Source of the DNA: Lacrimispora sphenoides
GTDB lineage: Bacteria; Bacillota; Clostridia; Lachnospirales; Lachnospiraceae
Direction of reading: 5' to 3'
Assembly: GCF_900105215.1 (NCBI RefSeq)
Contig: NZ_FOIP01000001.1
Coordinates: forward strand, 2,316,001-2,380,000
DNA length: 64,000 nucleotides
Shown here: in pieces, positions 30,740 through 39,462 of the stretch
Numbering within the stretch: the stretch's first letter is position 1
Layout of the letters: each line of letters opens with the position of its first letter
Made by a program: the position numbers and the translations under genes
The notes under the pieces: model-generated
Databases searched by the model: none
Told to the model about the DNA's origin: nothing
Seen by the model: only the letters and a program-made list of their open reading frames with translations

Positions 30740-32140
30740 ATGGTAGGAGGACTTAGCGGCGAAAGAATGATGATTGCTCTTTTAATCGGCATTGTGATTC
30801 TGATATTTTTGGTATTGAAAACAAAGATCCACGCATTTTTGGCTCTGATCCTGGCATCGCTCATCATTGGTGTGGCAGGGGGCATGCCTCTTGTAAATAT
30901 CACCTTGGAAAATGGGAAGACCTTTGGCATTGTTAATTCTATAACAACCGGATTTGGGGGAACACTAGGGAGTATAGGAATTATCATAGGCTTTGGGGTG
31001 ATGATGGGGCAGATATTTGAACGGACCGGGGCAGCCAAGCGGATGGCTCAGACGTTTTTAAAGCTCTTTGGTAAAAAGAGAGAAGAGGAAGCTCTTGCCC
31101 TTACGGGATTTCTGGTCTCCATCCCTATTTTCTGTGACTCCGGATTTGTGATCCTGGCACCCATTGCAAAGGCTATTTCAAGGGTAACGAAAAAATCGGT
31201 GATTTCCCTGGGGGCGGCTCTGGCAGCAGGGCTTGTGATCACCCATAGCCTTGTGCCGCCCACTCCCGGGCCTTTGGGCGTATGCGGAATCTTTGGCGTG
31301 GACGTAGGAAAGTTTATTCTTTATGGCCTTGTCATCGCCATTCCCATGACCGTGGCCTGTACGGCTTATGCAAGATGGGTCGGAAAAAAACTTTACCAGA
31401 TTCCTGATGATAAAGAAGGCTTTATACGCCTCCCCTATCAGGAGCCGGATTATTCCCAGGATTTTTCCATTGGTTCTGAAACGCTTCCTTCCACCCTGGA
31501 ATCCTTTGCGCCTCTGTTCCTTCCCATCATCCTGATCCTGATTAGCACGGTTTCCAGCGCTTTGGGAAAAACTTCCGGATTCATGATGGTATTTCAGTTT
31601 TTGGGTAGCCCTATCGTAGCGGTGGGAATCGGGCTTGTGCTGGCGATCTTTACCCTGGGAAGAAGCCTTACCAGAGAAGAGGCGATCAAGGAAATGGAAA
31701 AGGGGATGGCATCTGCGGGAATCATCATGCTGGTGACCGGAGGAGGCGGTGCATTAGGACAGATCATTAAGGACAGCGGACTTGGTACCTATATGGCGGA
31801 AGCACTGGCAGGTACGGCGGTTCCCATCGTCATCCTTCCGTTCCTGATTGCAACAGCCATGCGCTTTATTCAAGGTTCCGGCACGGTTGCCATGACAACA
31901 GCGGCCAGCATATCAGCCCCCATCATCCTTGCTGCGGGAGTGAATCCCATTTTGGGAGCCATGGCGTGCTGTGTGGGCTCCCTGTTCTTCAGTTACTTTA
32001 ATGACAGCTATTTCTGGGTGGTAAACCGGACCCTGGGAGTTGGAGAAGTAAAGGACCAGATTCTCACCTATTCCATCACTTCCACTATAGCCTGGGCCGT
32101 TGGATTTGTTGAAGTTTTAATATTGAGTATTTTCCTGTAA
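30740..32140 (+). CDS. GntP family permease
   Basis: This 466-residue membrane protein has about 12 hydrophobic segments and the GntP/citrate-gluconate symporter blocks (FVILAPIAKAISRVTKKS, THSLVPPTPGPLGVCGIFGV, FIQGSGTVAMTTAASISAPI). It probably imports the sugar acid used by the two upstream enzymes. Last gene before the terminator. Confidence 0.9.
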   Translation: MVGGLSGERMMIALLIGIVILIFLVLKTKIHAFLALILASLIIGVAGGMPLVNITLENGKTFGIVNSITTGFGGTLGSIGIIIGFGVMMGQIFERTGAAKRMAQTFLKLFGKKREEEALALTGFLVSIPIFCDSGFVILAPIAKAISRVTKKSVISLGAALAAGLVITHSLVPPTPGPLGVCGIFGVDVGKFILYGLVIAIPMTVACTAYARWVGKKLYQIPDDKEGFIRLPYQEPDYSQDFSIGSETLPSTLESFAPLFLPIILILISTVSSALGKTSGFMMVFQFLGSPIVAVGIGLVLAIFTLGRSLTREEAIKEMEKGMASAGIIMLVTGGGGALGQIIKDSGLGTYMAEALAGTAVPIVILPFLIATAMRFIQGSGTVAMTTAASISAPIILAAGVNPILGAMACCVGSLFFSYFNDSYFWVVNRTLGVGEVKDQILTYSITSTIAWAVGFVEVLILSIFL

Positions 32141-32182
32141 TCATTTATGATATACATAAGGGAATTTGTGCGAAAGCAAATG

Positions 32183-32217
32183 CCCTGCCGCCGGAGCTTC
32201 CGGTGGCAGGGATTTTT
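32183..32217 (+). terminator. Terminator after the permease gene
   Basis: A 13-bp stem CCCTGCCGCCGGA / CCGGTGGCAGGG-type (32183-32211, one G-U pair) with a GCTT loop and ATTTTTAT tail. Confidence 0.88.
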
Positions 32218-32259
32218 ATGCTGAAACAGGTACAGGCTCCATGACAGGAGGAACAGTTC

Positions 32260-33027
32260 ATGATGATGGCGGAAAGGCAGATTAAGATTCTGAACATGAT
32301 ACAGGAAGATGGCAGCGTCCAGGTTGAAGAGCTGGCAAAAGAGCTTGACGTCAGCCCTATGACCATTCGCAGGGATTTGGAAAAGCTCCAGAAGGAGGGG
32401 CTGATCGAACGCTGCCACGGAGGAGCAGTAAGCAAGACCGAGGTGGCCTATGCGGATAAAAGCGTGAAGAATCATGGACAGAAGGTGCAGATCGCAGAAA
32501 AATGCGAGGAATTCATCAGGGAAGGGACTACCGTATATCTGGACGCCGGAACCACCACCTATGAGATCGCAAAGCGGATCATGGATAAGGAAAATATGAC
32601 GGTCATTACCAACGACTTAGAGATTGCCCTTCTTATGAAAAACAGCAAGGCAGAGCTGATCCTGTGCGGTGGTTATGTCCAAAAGTCCACAGGTAGTACC
32701 TTGGGCTATTACACCACCCAGATGATAGAGGATTTCCGGTTTGATACGGGATTTTTCGGGGCAGCCGCCATAAGCGGAGAGTACTATGTTCTGACGCCTA
32801 CCACAGATAAAGCATTTTTAAAACGTCAGCTTGTAAAGCAGTGCCAGCAGGCTTTTCTGGCAGTGGATGATTCCAAATTCAACCGGCAGGGAATGAACCG
32901 GATCAACTGCCTGGCTGATTATACGGGAATCATAACAGATCATGTATTTAAGGAGCAGGAAAAGGCAGTCCTTCGGAAGACGGGGGTTCGAATCATTTCA
33001 GTCAATCAAGAGAATTCCAAAGATTGA
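32260..33027 (+). CDS. DeoR/GlpR family transcription regulator
   Basis: This 255-residue repressor type has an N-terminal DeoR helix-turn-helix (VEELAKELDVSPMTIRRDLE, then LIERCHGGAV) and a C-terminal DeoRC sensor domain with sugar-phosphate site motifs (YLDAGTTTYEIAKR, LCGGYVQKSTGSTLG, DDSKFNRQGM). It likely controls the acid-sugar operon through the CGAACA repeats at 28250-28287, sensing a phosphorylated intermediate (inference). Three tandem ATG codons mark the start; AGGAGG precedes the first. Confidence 0.9.
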   Translation: MMMAERQIKILNMIQEDGSVQVEELAKELDVSPMTIRRDLEKLQKEGLIERCHGGAVSKTEVAYADKSVKNHGQKVQIAEKCEEFIREGTTVYLDAGTTTYEIAKRIMDKENMTVITNDLEIALLMKNSKAELILCGGYVQKSTGSTLGYYTTQMIEDFRFDTGFFGAAAISGEYYVLTPTTDKAFLKRQLVKQCQQAFLAVDDSKFNRQGMNRINCLADYTGIITDHVFKEQEKAVLRKTGVRIISVNQENSKD

Positions 33028-33101
33028 CATTTGGAAAAATAGTGCTAGAATGATGCAATAATTTATTGCAGATGTCCAAGCAAGAGCAGGAGGAAGAGAT
33101 T

Positions 33102-33896
33102 ATGGCGAAAATAGGAATCATCGGAATTGGAAATATGGGTTTTGCAATCTTAAAGGGATTATTAAAGACATACGAAAAGGAAGAGATCATTTTTACCGAT
33201 GTGAATAAAGAACGGTGTGCGCAGATCAGTTCAGAGATGGGAGTGGCCTATGGGGAAAGCAATGCCCAGTGTACGGACCAGTCGAAATACGTGGTACTGG
33301 CTGTAAAGCCCCAGTATTTTGACCCGGTGCTGTCTGATATCCGTGAGGAAGTGACAGAGGACCATGTGATCATTTCCATTGCACCCGGCATTACAACAAC
33401 CCAGCTAAAAGAGAAGCTGGGAGAAAAGATACGGGTGGTCCGTGCCATGCCAAATACCCCTGCTCTTCTTGGGGAAGGAATGACAGGTGTCTGCTACGAT
33501 GAGAAGGATTTTTCACAGGAGGAGAAGGAGACTATCGGAGATATCTTCCGTTCGCTGGGAAGGATGCGGATTGTAGAAGAGCGGCTTATGAACGCGGTGG
33601 TCTGTGCCAGCGGAAGCTCCCCTGCTTATGTTTATATGTTTATCGAGGCACTGGCAGACGGCGCGGTAAAGTATGGCCTTCCAAGGGATGCTGCCTATGA
33701 GATGGCTGCCCAGACAGTCCTTGGCAGTGCCAGGATGGTCCTGGAGACAGGGGAACATCCGGGAGCCTTAAAAGATAAGGTGTGTTCGCCGGGAGGTACC
33801 ACCATTGAGGGAGTATCGGCCCTGGAAGAATTCGGATTCCGCAATGCGGTTATAAAAGCAGCGGATGCCTGTTTTAAAAAGTGCGAGAAACTATGA
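33102..33896 (+). CDS. proC: Pyrroline-5-carboxylate reductase
   Basis: This 264-residue NAD(P)H enzyme performs the last step of proline synthesis. Motifs are the Rossmann start KIGIIGIGNMGFAILKGL, VVLAVKPQYF, VRAMPNTPALLGEGM and the C-terminal dimer signature KVCSPGGTTIEGVSALEE. The start at 33102 is placed 8 bp after AGGAGG; an upstream in-frame start lacks a site. proA and proB are not here. Confidence 0.95.
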   Translation: MAKIGIIGIGNMGFAILKGLLKTYEKEEIIFTDVNKERCAQISSEMGVAYGESNAQCTDQSKYVVLAVKPQYFDPVLSDIREEVTEDHVIISIAPGITTTQLKEKLGEKIRVVRAMPNTPALLGEGMTGVCYDEKDFSQEEKETIGDIFRSLGRMRIVEERLMNAVVCASGSSPAYVYMFIEALADGAVKYGLPRDAAYEMAAQTVLGSARMVLETGEHPGALKDKVCSPGGTTIEGVSALEEFGFRNAVIKAADACFKKCEKL

Positions 33897-33909
33897 ATTA
33901 GCGAAAAGA

Positions 33910-33975
33910 GAGCGAAGATGAGTTCGCTCGTCAGCACAAATGTTAAATGAGGATTATGAACCGCAGGTTCATAAT
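33910..33975 (+). repeat. Two hairpins between proC and the Nudix gene
   Basis: GAGCGAA/TTCGCTC (about 33910-33930) and a perfect 10-bp stem ATTATGAACC (33953-33962) / GGTTCATAAT (33966-33975) with a 3-nt loop. Neither has a T run, so processing or stability elements are as likely as termination. Confidence 0.5.
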
Positions 33976-33996
33976 ACCGGACATGGAGGTAAGACA

Positions 33997-34545
33997 ATGG
34001 AACAAAAGCCTGTAAAACGACTTGACAGAGAATTAAAGTATGAGGGAAATATTTTAAAAATATATGAGGACACAGTGGATGCCAACGGCCATCTGGCTCA
34101 CTGGGATTTCATCCATCATAACGGAGCAGCGGCTGTGGTCCCTGTAACGAAAAGCGGGAAGCTTCTCATGGTGCGCCAGTACCGTAATGCCTTAGACCGC
34201 TATACCCTGGAGATCCCGGCCGGAGCCCTTGACAGCCCCGATGAACCAAAGCTTGACTGTGCCCACAGGGAGTTGGAGGAAGAGACCGGCTATAAGACGG
34301 ATAAGGAAAAGCTGGAGTATTTAATCAGCGTCAACACTACGGTAGCTTTCTGTGATGAAGCCATCGATATTTTTGTTGCAAGGGAATTAGAGCCTTCGAA
34401 GCAGAACCTGGATGAAGACGAATACATTGAGGTGGAGGAATGGGAGGTAGCTGACTTAGAGCAGAAGATTTACCAGGGAGAGATTACCGATGGGAAGACC
34501 ATTGCGGCAATCCTTGCATATGCGAGAAAGTACGGCGTGAAGTAG
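33997..34545 (+). CDS. nudF: Nudix hydrolase, ADP-ribose pyrophosphatase type
   Basis: This 182-residue protein has a complete Nudix box (GALDSPDEPKLDCAHRELEE then ETGY; two-residue-longer first loop) and the family block LLMVRQYRNALDRYTLEIPA typical of ADP-sugar hydrolases. It probably cleaves ADP-ribose. The start at 33997 follows GGAGGTAAGAC. It is a housekeeping clean-up enzyme often near xerD and spoIIM in clostridia. Confidence 0.88.
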   Translation: MEQKPVKRLDRELKYEGNILKIYEDTVDANGHLAHWDFIHHNGAAAVVPVTKSGKLLMVRQYRNALDRYTLEIPAGALDSPDEPKLDCAHRELEEETGYKTDKEKLEYLISVNTTVAFCDEAIDIFVARELEPSKQNLDEDEYIEVEEWEVADLEQKIYQGEITDGKTIAAILAYARKYGVK

Positions 34546-34622
34546 AAAAAAGACCGAAAAACGGCAGTCCCGGTAAGGTTAAAATAGCCCGACCCTGGCT
34601 TACTGCCTTTACAAGAATAAAT

Positions 34623-34685
34623 GTCCCCTTGCAGGCATAAGGTTGAAAAAAAGATGTCTTTCAACCTGCTAAAGGGGGATTTTTA
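34623..34685 (+). terminator. Long hairpin overlapping the spoIIM-like ribosome site
   Basis: GTCCCCTT-GCAGG and, inside, AGGTTGAAA / TTTCAACCT pair with CCTGC-like and AAGGGGGA sequences, ending in ATTTTTAATG, where the ATG is the next start codon. It resembles an intrinsic terminator for the Nudix gene, but the right arm also contains the GGGGGA ribosome site of the following gene. Confidence 0.6.
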
Positions 34686-35288
34686 ATGGCCAGTTTATTT
34701 CGTACGCTTAGATACCAATTGAGAAGAAGACCGGGACCAGGGGGAATGCACGTTTCACTGGAACGAAACCTAAGGGCAGAGGACCGCTATCTCCTTTGCT
34801 TTTTTGCCGGGCTTATTGCCGGAACGGTTATGGCAAATTTCTGTTACCCGTCATTAATGGAGAAAGCAGTATATTATATGAGCCTTTTGAACAGAAATGT
34901 AAATCTAGACAAAGGGGAGCGGATCCAGCTTTTTTATCAGGTGTTAAGGCAGCGGGGGATTGAGTTATGGATTGCCTGGCTTATCGGCCTGACTGCTTAT
35001 GCAGTTCCAATGTATTGCCTGCTGACAGCAGGAATCGGTTTTTCCATGGGATTTGTCCTCTCCATCATAACAGTTCAAAAGGGGCTTATGGGGCTTCCTG
35101 TGTTCCTTATGTCAGTCATGCCCCAGGGGATTTGTTACCTACTCCTTTGGAGCATCCTTCTTTTGTGGGGCTTGCAAAATGGACGGCGGTTTCGGATTCC
35201 GGCTTTTTTGCTGCTTTTCTTTCTGGCCGCCCTTGGGAGCGCCTGCGAGGCCTGGATCAACCCATTTTTCTTAAAAATGGTTCTTTAA
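34686..35288 (+). CDS. spoIIM: Stage II sporulation protein M-like membrane protein
   Basis: This 200-residue protein has a basic N-terminus and about five membrane segments (LLCFFAGLIAGTVMANF; IAWLIGLTAYAVPMYCLLTA; FSMGFVLSIITV; ICYLLLWSILLLWGL; FLLLFFLAALGSACEAWINP). Layout and the G-F-S-MGF segment fit the SpoIIM family, which in Bacillus is part of the SpoIIDMP machine that drives forespore engulfment. The paralogous and divergent nature of clostridial members makes the exact role a little uncertain. It supports a spore former. Confidence 0.8.
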   Translation: MASLFRTLRYQLRRRPGPGGMHVSLERNLRAEDRYLLCFFAGLIAGTVMANFCYPSLMEKAVYYMSLLNRNVNLDKGERIQLFYQVLRQRGIELWIAWLIGLTAYAVPMYCLLTAGIGFSMGFVLSIITVQKGLMGLPVFLMSVMPQGICYLLLWSILLLWGLQNGRRFRIPAFLLLFFLAALGSACEAWINPFFLKMVL

Positions 35289-35418
35289 AGAGAAAGAATT
35301 GAAAAAAAATATTTGATCCAATTCCCCATATCTTGCGAAAAAAAGTCATGCATTACCAATATCTAGTACATGTTATGTAAAGTAGCCCTAAAATGTCTTG
35401 ATAGTGGGAAAAATGTGT

Positions 35419-35447
35419 TTGATTTTATCGAAAATAGTCTATATAAT
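35419..35447 (+). promoter_or_regulatory. Promoter of xerD
   Basis: TTGATT (35419-35424), 17-bp spacer, TATAAT (35442-35447), about 50 bp before the xerD start. Confidence 0.8.
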
Positions 35448-35500
35448 GTTAGGAAGAAGCCTTATTTTAAGGCATTTTTGAAGCCGAAAGGTCAGGGGAT

Positions 35501-36394
35501 ATGGAGATGGTAGCAGATATTAATCATTTTATCATTTATTTGAGAGAGATAAAAAAAACATCAAAAAATACAGAGGTATCTTATCAGAGGGATTTGATGC
35601 AGCTGGCCTCTTTTTTAGAGCGGCAGGGAATCAGGTCAGTGGACAAGGTGACAAAGACCAGTCTTACTTCCTATATTCTGCACCTGGAGAAAGAGGGAAA
35701 GGCTACCACTACCATTTCACGCTGTATGGCCTCCATGAAGGCATTTTTTCATTTTGAATGCAAGGAAGGGAGAATCCGAAAGGATCCGGCAGAGCTGTTA
35801 AAAGCGCCAAAGGTGGAAAAAAAGGCGCCTACCATATTAACGGTAGATGAGGTGAACAGCCTGTTAAGCCAGCCAGACGGCGAGTCTCCCAAAGAGCTTC
35901 GGGACCGGGCCATGCTGGAACTGCTTTATGCAACCGGAATCCGGGTATCGGAGCTGATTCATCTAAAAAAGGCCGACATAAACTTATCCATTGGTTATAT
36001 AACCTGCCGGGATGAACATAAGGAGCGCATGGTTCCTTTTGGAAAAGTGGCCAAGCTGGCCCTTTCCGCCTATATGGAGCGTGGCAGGGGATATTTATTG
36101 AGGGATCAGGAATCCGAGTGGCTTTTTACCAACTGCAACGGGAAATCCATGAGCCGTCAGGGATTTTGGAAGATTATAAAATTCTATGGGGATAAGGCAG
36201 GGATCAAGGCGGACATTACGCCTCACACCCTGCGCCACTCGTTTGCGGCGCATTTGCTCCGCAACGGAGCGGATATTCATGCGGTACAAGCTATGCTTGG
36301 CCATTCCGATATGGCTACCACCCAGATGTATATGAACTATACTCAGGGAGAAGATCTGCGCCGTGCCTATACGGGTGCCCATCCAAGAGGATAG
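35501..36394 (+). CDS. xerD: Tyrosine recombinase XerD
   Basis: This 297-residue site-specific recombinase has the SAM-like N-terminal core-binding domain (about 1-90) and the catalytic domain with the Arg in ATGIRVSELIHL, HTLRHSFAAHLL, LGHSDMATTQMY and the final catalytic Tyr in that last block. It resolves chromosome dimers at dif with a partner Xer protein. Length and motifs fit XerD rather than a phage integrase. Start at 35501, with a second ATG two codons later; the ribosome site AGGGG is modest. Confidence 0.92.
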   Translation: MEMVADINHFIIYLREIKKTSKNTEVSYQRDLMQLASFLERQGIRSVDKVTKTSLTSYILHLEKEGKATTTISRCMASMKAFFHFECKEGRIRKDPAELLKAPKVEKKAPTILTVDEVNSLLSQPDGESPKELRDRAMLELLYATGIRVSELIHLKKADINLSIGYITCRDEHKERMVPFGKVAKLALSAYMERGRGYLLRDQESEWLFTNCNGKSMSRQGFWKIIKFYGDKAGIKADITPHTLRHSFAAHLLRNGADIHAVQAMLGHSDMATTQMYMNYTQGEDLRRAYTGAHPRG

Positions 36395-36444
36395 GGGGGC
36401 CCCCCTAAACCTGGGTACAAACTATAATAATACGAGGTATGATA

Positions 36445-36969
36445 ATGAAAAGATTAGAAGATTATGTCACAAGCATTCCGGATTTTCCAGAGGAAGGAAT
36501 CATTTTCCGGGATGTGACTACCATTCTGGAGGACCCAGACGGGCTTTCTCTGGCAGTGGATGGCATACGGGAGATGTTAAAAGGGGTGGAATATGATTCA
36601 GTAGTGGGACCTGAGTCAAGGGGCTTCATCTTTGGCGTTCCGGTAGCCTATGCAGAGCATAAGAGCTTTATTCCGGTGAGAAAGAAGGGAAAGCTTCCAA
36701 GGGAAGTCCTGTCTGCTGATTACGAGCTGGAATATGGCACGGCGACCATTGAGATCCATAAGGATTCTATTAAGCCGGGGCAAAAGGTGGTCATCATAGA
36801 TGATCTGATCGCTACAGGCGGTACCATTGGAGCCATCATAAAGCTGATTGAAGAGCTTGGGGGCGAAGTGGTGAAAATCTGCTTTATCATGGAACTAGCA
36901 GGATTAAATGGCAGAGAAAAGCTTGCAGGTTATGATGTGGAATCCATAATTACTTACGAAGGAAAATAA
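36445..36969 (+). CDS. apt: Adenine phosphoribosyltransferase
   Basis: This 174-residue enzyme salvages adenine to AMP with PRPP. Motifs are IPDFPEEGIIFRDVTTIL, VVGPESRGFIFGVPVA and the PRPP loop VVIIDDLIATGGT. The ATG at 36445 is preferred over one at 36439 because GAGG lies 8 bp upstream. Firmicutes often place apt next to rel; here rel is 23 kb away at 60.5 kb. Confidence 0.95.
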   Translation: MKRLEDYVTSIPDFPEEGIIFRDVTTILEDPDGLSLAVDGIREMLKGVEYDSVVGPESRGFIFGVPVAYAEHKSFIPVRKKGKLPREVLSADYELEYGTATIEIHKDSIKPGQKVVIIDDLIATGGTIGAIIKLIEELGGEVVKICFIMELAGLNGREKLAGYDVESIITYEGK

Positions 36970-36981
36970 TTTTCAAAACAG

Positions 36982-37043
36982 AGAATCCGGGATAGCGGTG
37001 TTTGGACATGTTCATTCGCCCTTATCTGCCGGATTCTTTTTTT
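36982..37043 (+). terminator. Terminator after apt
   Basis: Stem AGAATCCGG (36982-36990) / CCGGATTCT (37029-37037) with T7 tail; the long loop contains a weaker inner stem. Confidence 0.8.
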
Positions 37044-37324
37044 GATTCATAGGAATGAACCGCCCATAATTCGATATATTTTTGTCAAAATTTATTTTTT
37101 TCTGTACATAAATGCTACCTATTGATTTTATTATTTTGAGTATGTTATGATGTGAAAAATAATAAAAACTGTATACAATATGCAACTTGAAATTTGACCT
37201 CATAAGCAGGAGCACGGATTGTGAATATCCGGTTGACGATTGATAAAATCCATAGGTAAAGGAAGTTTCATGTACCTTTGTCTCACCAAAGGGTACGCGA
37301 TAGAAAAAGAGAGGAAGATGAATT
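37044..37324 (+). promoter_or_regulatory. Promoter and structured leader of GltD-like gene
   Basis: A promoter TTGATT (37122-37127), 18-bp spacer, TATGAT (37146-37151) starts a leader of about 165 nt that includes a hairpin GTACCTTTG (37272-37280) / CAAAGGGTAC (37287-37296). I do not recognise a known riboswitch in it. The ribosome site is GAGGAAG just before the ATG at 37325. Confidence 0.55.
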
Positions 37325-38551
37325 ATGGCAGTTCATGTAATTGATGAAGCAAACAGATGTTTAAACTGTAAGAAACCCCTGTGCATGCAGGGTTGTCCCA
37401 TCCATACCCCCATTCCCCAGATGATCGAAGCATTTAAGGATGGAGGTCTAAACAAAGCAGGAGAAAAGGTGTTTGAAAACAATCCCATGTCCCTGGTTTG
37501 TTCTCTTGTGTGCAATCATGAAAAACAGTGCGAGGGCCACTGCATTCTGGGAAGAAAGGGACAGCCGGTGCATATCAGCAGCATAGAAAATTATATTTCT
37601 GATACCATCTTTGACAAGATAAAGGTGGAGTGTAAGCCGAAAAACGGGAAAAAGGTGGCGGTGATTGGCGCTGGTCCGGCAGGGATCACTATTGCTTTTC
37701 TCTTGACCAAGGAAGGCTACAGCGTGACGATCTTTGATGCCAAGGATAAGGTGGGAGGGGTTCTCCAGTATGGGATACCGGACTTCCGCCTTCCAAAGAC
37801 CATTTTAGAACGCTACAAAAAGAAGCTTCTGGAAATTGGAGTGAAGATCCGCCCGAATACCGCCATCGGAACCGCCCTTGAAATCAAGGATCTGATCCGT
37901 GACGGCTATCAGAGCATATTTATCGGAACCGGAGTCTGGAGGCCGAAAACTCTGGGAGTGAAAGGGGAATCCCTGGGAAATGTCCATTATGCCATCGATT
38001 ATCTGGCAAACCCCGACGCCTATGACCTGGGAGAGACGGTTGCCATCATTGGCATGGGAAACTCAGCCATGGATGTGGCAAGGACCGTGATCCGTCATGG
38101 AGCCAGGAAGGTGACTCTTTATGCCAGAGGCTTATCCAGCAATGCCAGCGATCACGAAACAGCCTATGCAAAGCTTGACGGAGCGGCTTTTCAGTTTGGG
38201 AAACAGATCGTTGAGATTACGGATGAAGGTCCGGTGTTTGAGAATGTCCGTTATGATATGGAAGGAAACCAGATTGGTATTGATGAGGAACGGGAACAGG
38301 TTTTGGCGGATTCTACCATCATCTCCATCAGCCAGGGGCCGAAAAGCAAGTTGGTGAATACCACCAAGGGCTTACTGGCCAGCCAGAACGGATTATTGAT
38401 GACAGATGAAAAAGGCCAGACAACCATTCCGGGCATATTCGCTTCCGGAGATGTGGTGCTGGGAGCAAGGACTGTGGTGGAAGCAGTTGCCTACTCAAAG
38501 GTCGTGGCTTTGGCCATGGATGAATATATGAAATCCAAAGAAGAGAGCTAA
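37325..38551 (+). CDS. GltD-like NAD(P)-dependent flavoprotein
   Basis: This 408-residue oxidoreductase has an N-terminal Fer4_20 iron-sulfur region (CLNCKKPLCMQGCPIHTPIP; then CSLVCNHEKQCEGHC) and two nucleotide-binding Rossmann sites, VAVIGAGPAGITIAFLL for FAD and VAIIGMGNSAMDVARTV for NAD(P). It ends with the flavin loop IPGIFASGDVVLGARTVVEA. Related proteins are the glutamate synthase small subunit and the NfnB/sulfide dehydrogenase electron-transfer subunits. No glutamate synthase large subunit is adjacent, so it may serve as a separate electron-transfer subunit; the partner is unknown. Confidence 0.85.
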   Translation: MAVHVIDEANRCLNCKKPLCMQGCPIHTPIPQMIEAFKDGGLNKAGEKVFENNPMSLVCSLVCNHEKQCEGHCILGRKGQPVHISSIENYISDTIFDKIKVECKPKNGKKVAVIGAGPAGITIAFLLTKEGYSVTIFDAKDKVGGVLQYGIPDFRLPKTILERYKKKLLEIGVKIRPNTAIGTALEIKDLIRDGYQSIFIGTGVWRPKTLGVKGESLGNVHYAIDYLANPDAYDLGETVAIIGMGNSAMDVARTVIRHGARKVTLYARGLSSNASDHETAYAKLDGAAFQFGKQIVEITDEGPVFENVRYDMEGNQIGIDEEREQVLADSTIISISQGPKSKLVNTTKGLLASQNGLLMTDEKGQTTIPGIFASGDVVLGARTVVEAVAYSKVVALAMDEYMKSKEES

Positions 38552-38553
38552 AC

Positions 38554-39462
38554 ATGGATTATAATCGTCTTTTAAATCTCCAGGGGATGCTGTTTCTCCT
38601 GGTAGCAGCAGGCGTTGTGCTGAGAAAGAAAGGGATTCTGCCCGAGGGGGCAAAGTCCATTCTCACGGACCTCGTGATCTATCTGATCCTTCCCTGCAAC
38701 ATCATCAATTCATTTTTTATTGAGTTTAATCTGGATATCTTAAAGGGCTTTGCTATAATTCTTACCATTGCCGGTCTGATCCAGATTGGGTGCCTTATGT
38801 TTGCAAAGGTTTTCTATAACAGGGAACCGGAAAGCCGTAAAAAAGTGCTTCAGTATGGTACGGTCTGTTCCAATGCGGGCTTTATGGGAAATCCCATCGC
38901 AGAAGGCGTTTATGGGGCAGAAGGGCTCATGTATGCTTCCATATTTCTGATCCCTCAAAGGATCGTTATGTGGTCTGCCGGGGTTTCGTATTTTACGGAA
39001 AGCCCGGACCGGAAGACCGTTGTGAAAAAGGTTTTGACTCATCCCTGTATCATAGCGGTCTATATTGGTCTGGTTCTCATGATCACCCAGCTGTCTCTGC
39101 CCCCATTCCTGCAAAATACCATCAGGAGCGTAGGAGGCTGTACCACCACCGTATCTATGGTCTTAATCGGCGCCATACTGGCGGAGGTAGAGCCGGGAAG
39201 CATATTAGACTGGGGGATTGTAAGGTATGCCTTCATCCGCCTGTTTCTGCTCCCTATTCTGGTTTACTTATGCTGCCGGGCCTTCCATGTAAAACCCCTT
39301 TTGTCCGGAGTATCCGTCCTTTTGACCGGAATGCCCTCCGGAAGCACTACTGCCATATTGGCGTCCAAATATGAGGGGGATTATATTTTTGCCACAAAAT
39401 GCGTGGTTGTGACTACCCTGTTATCCCTGGTGACCATTCCACTGTGGTGTATGGTCCTTTAA
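38554..39462 (+). CDS. AEC family transporter
   Basis: This 302-residue membrane protein has about ten hydrophobic segments in a 5+5 layout. It carries blocks of the auxin efflux carrier/malonate-malate permease family (LTDLVIYLILPCNIINSF; CSNAGFMGNPIAEGVYGAEG; LTGMPSGSTTAILASKYEGD). Bacterial members move small organic acids. It begins 2 bp after the GltD-like gene, so the two are cotranscribed and perhaps handle one organic or amino acid, which is inference. Confidence 0.85.
   Translation: MDYNRLLNLQGMLFLLVAAGVVLRKKGILPEGAKSILTDLVIYLILPCNIINSFFIEFNLDILKGFAIILTIAGLIQIGCLMFAKVFYNREPESRKKVLQYGTVCSNAGFMGNPIAEGVYGAEGLMYASIFLIPQRIVMWSAGVSYFTESPDRKTVVKKVLTHPCIIAVYIGLVLMITQLSLPPFLQNTIRSVGGCTTTVSMVLIGAILAEVEPGSILDWGIVRYAFIRLFLLPILVYLCCRAFHVKPLLSGVSVLLTGMPSGSTTAILASKYEGDYIFATKCVVVTTLLSLVTIPLWCMVL

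Noticed and set aside
34600..34632. Third copy of the hairpin repeat found at 39523 and 47076
   Set aside because: Only a 12-base match (ACTGCCTTTACA) is shared. Such matches are expected by chance in 64 kb, and the hairpin arms differ.
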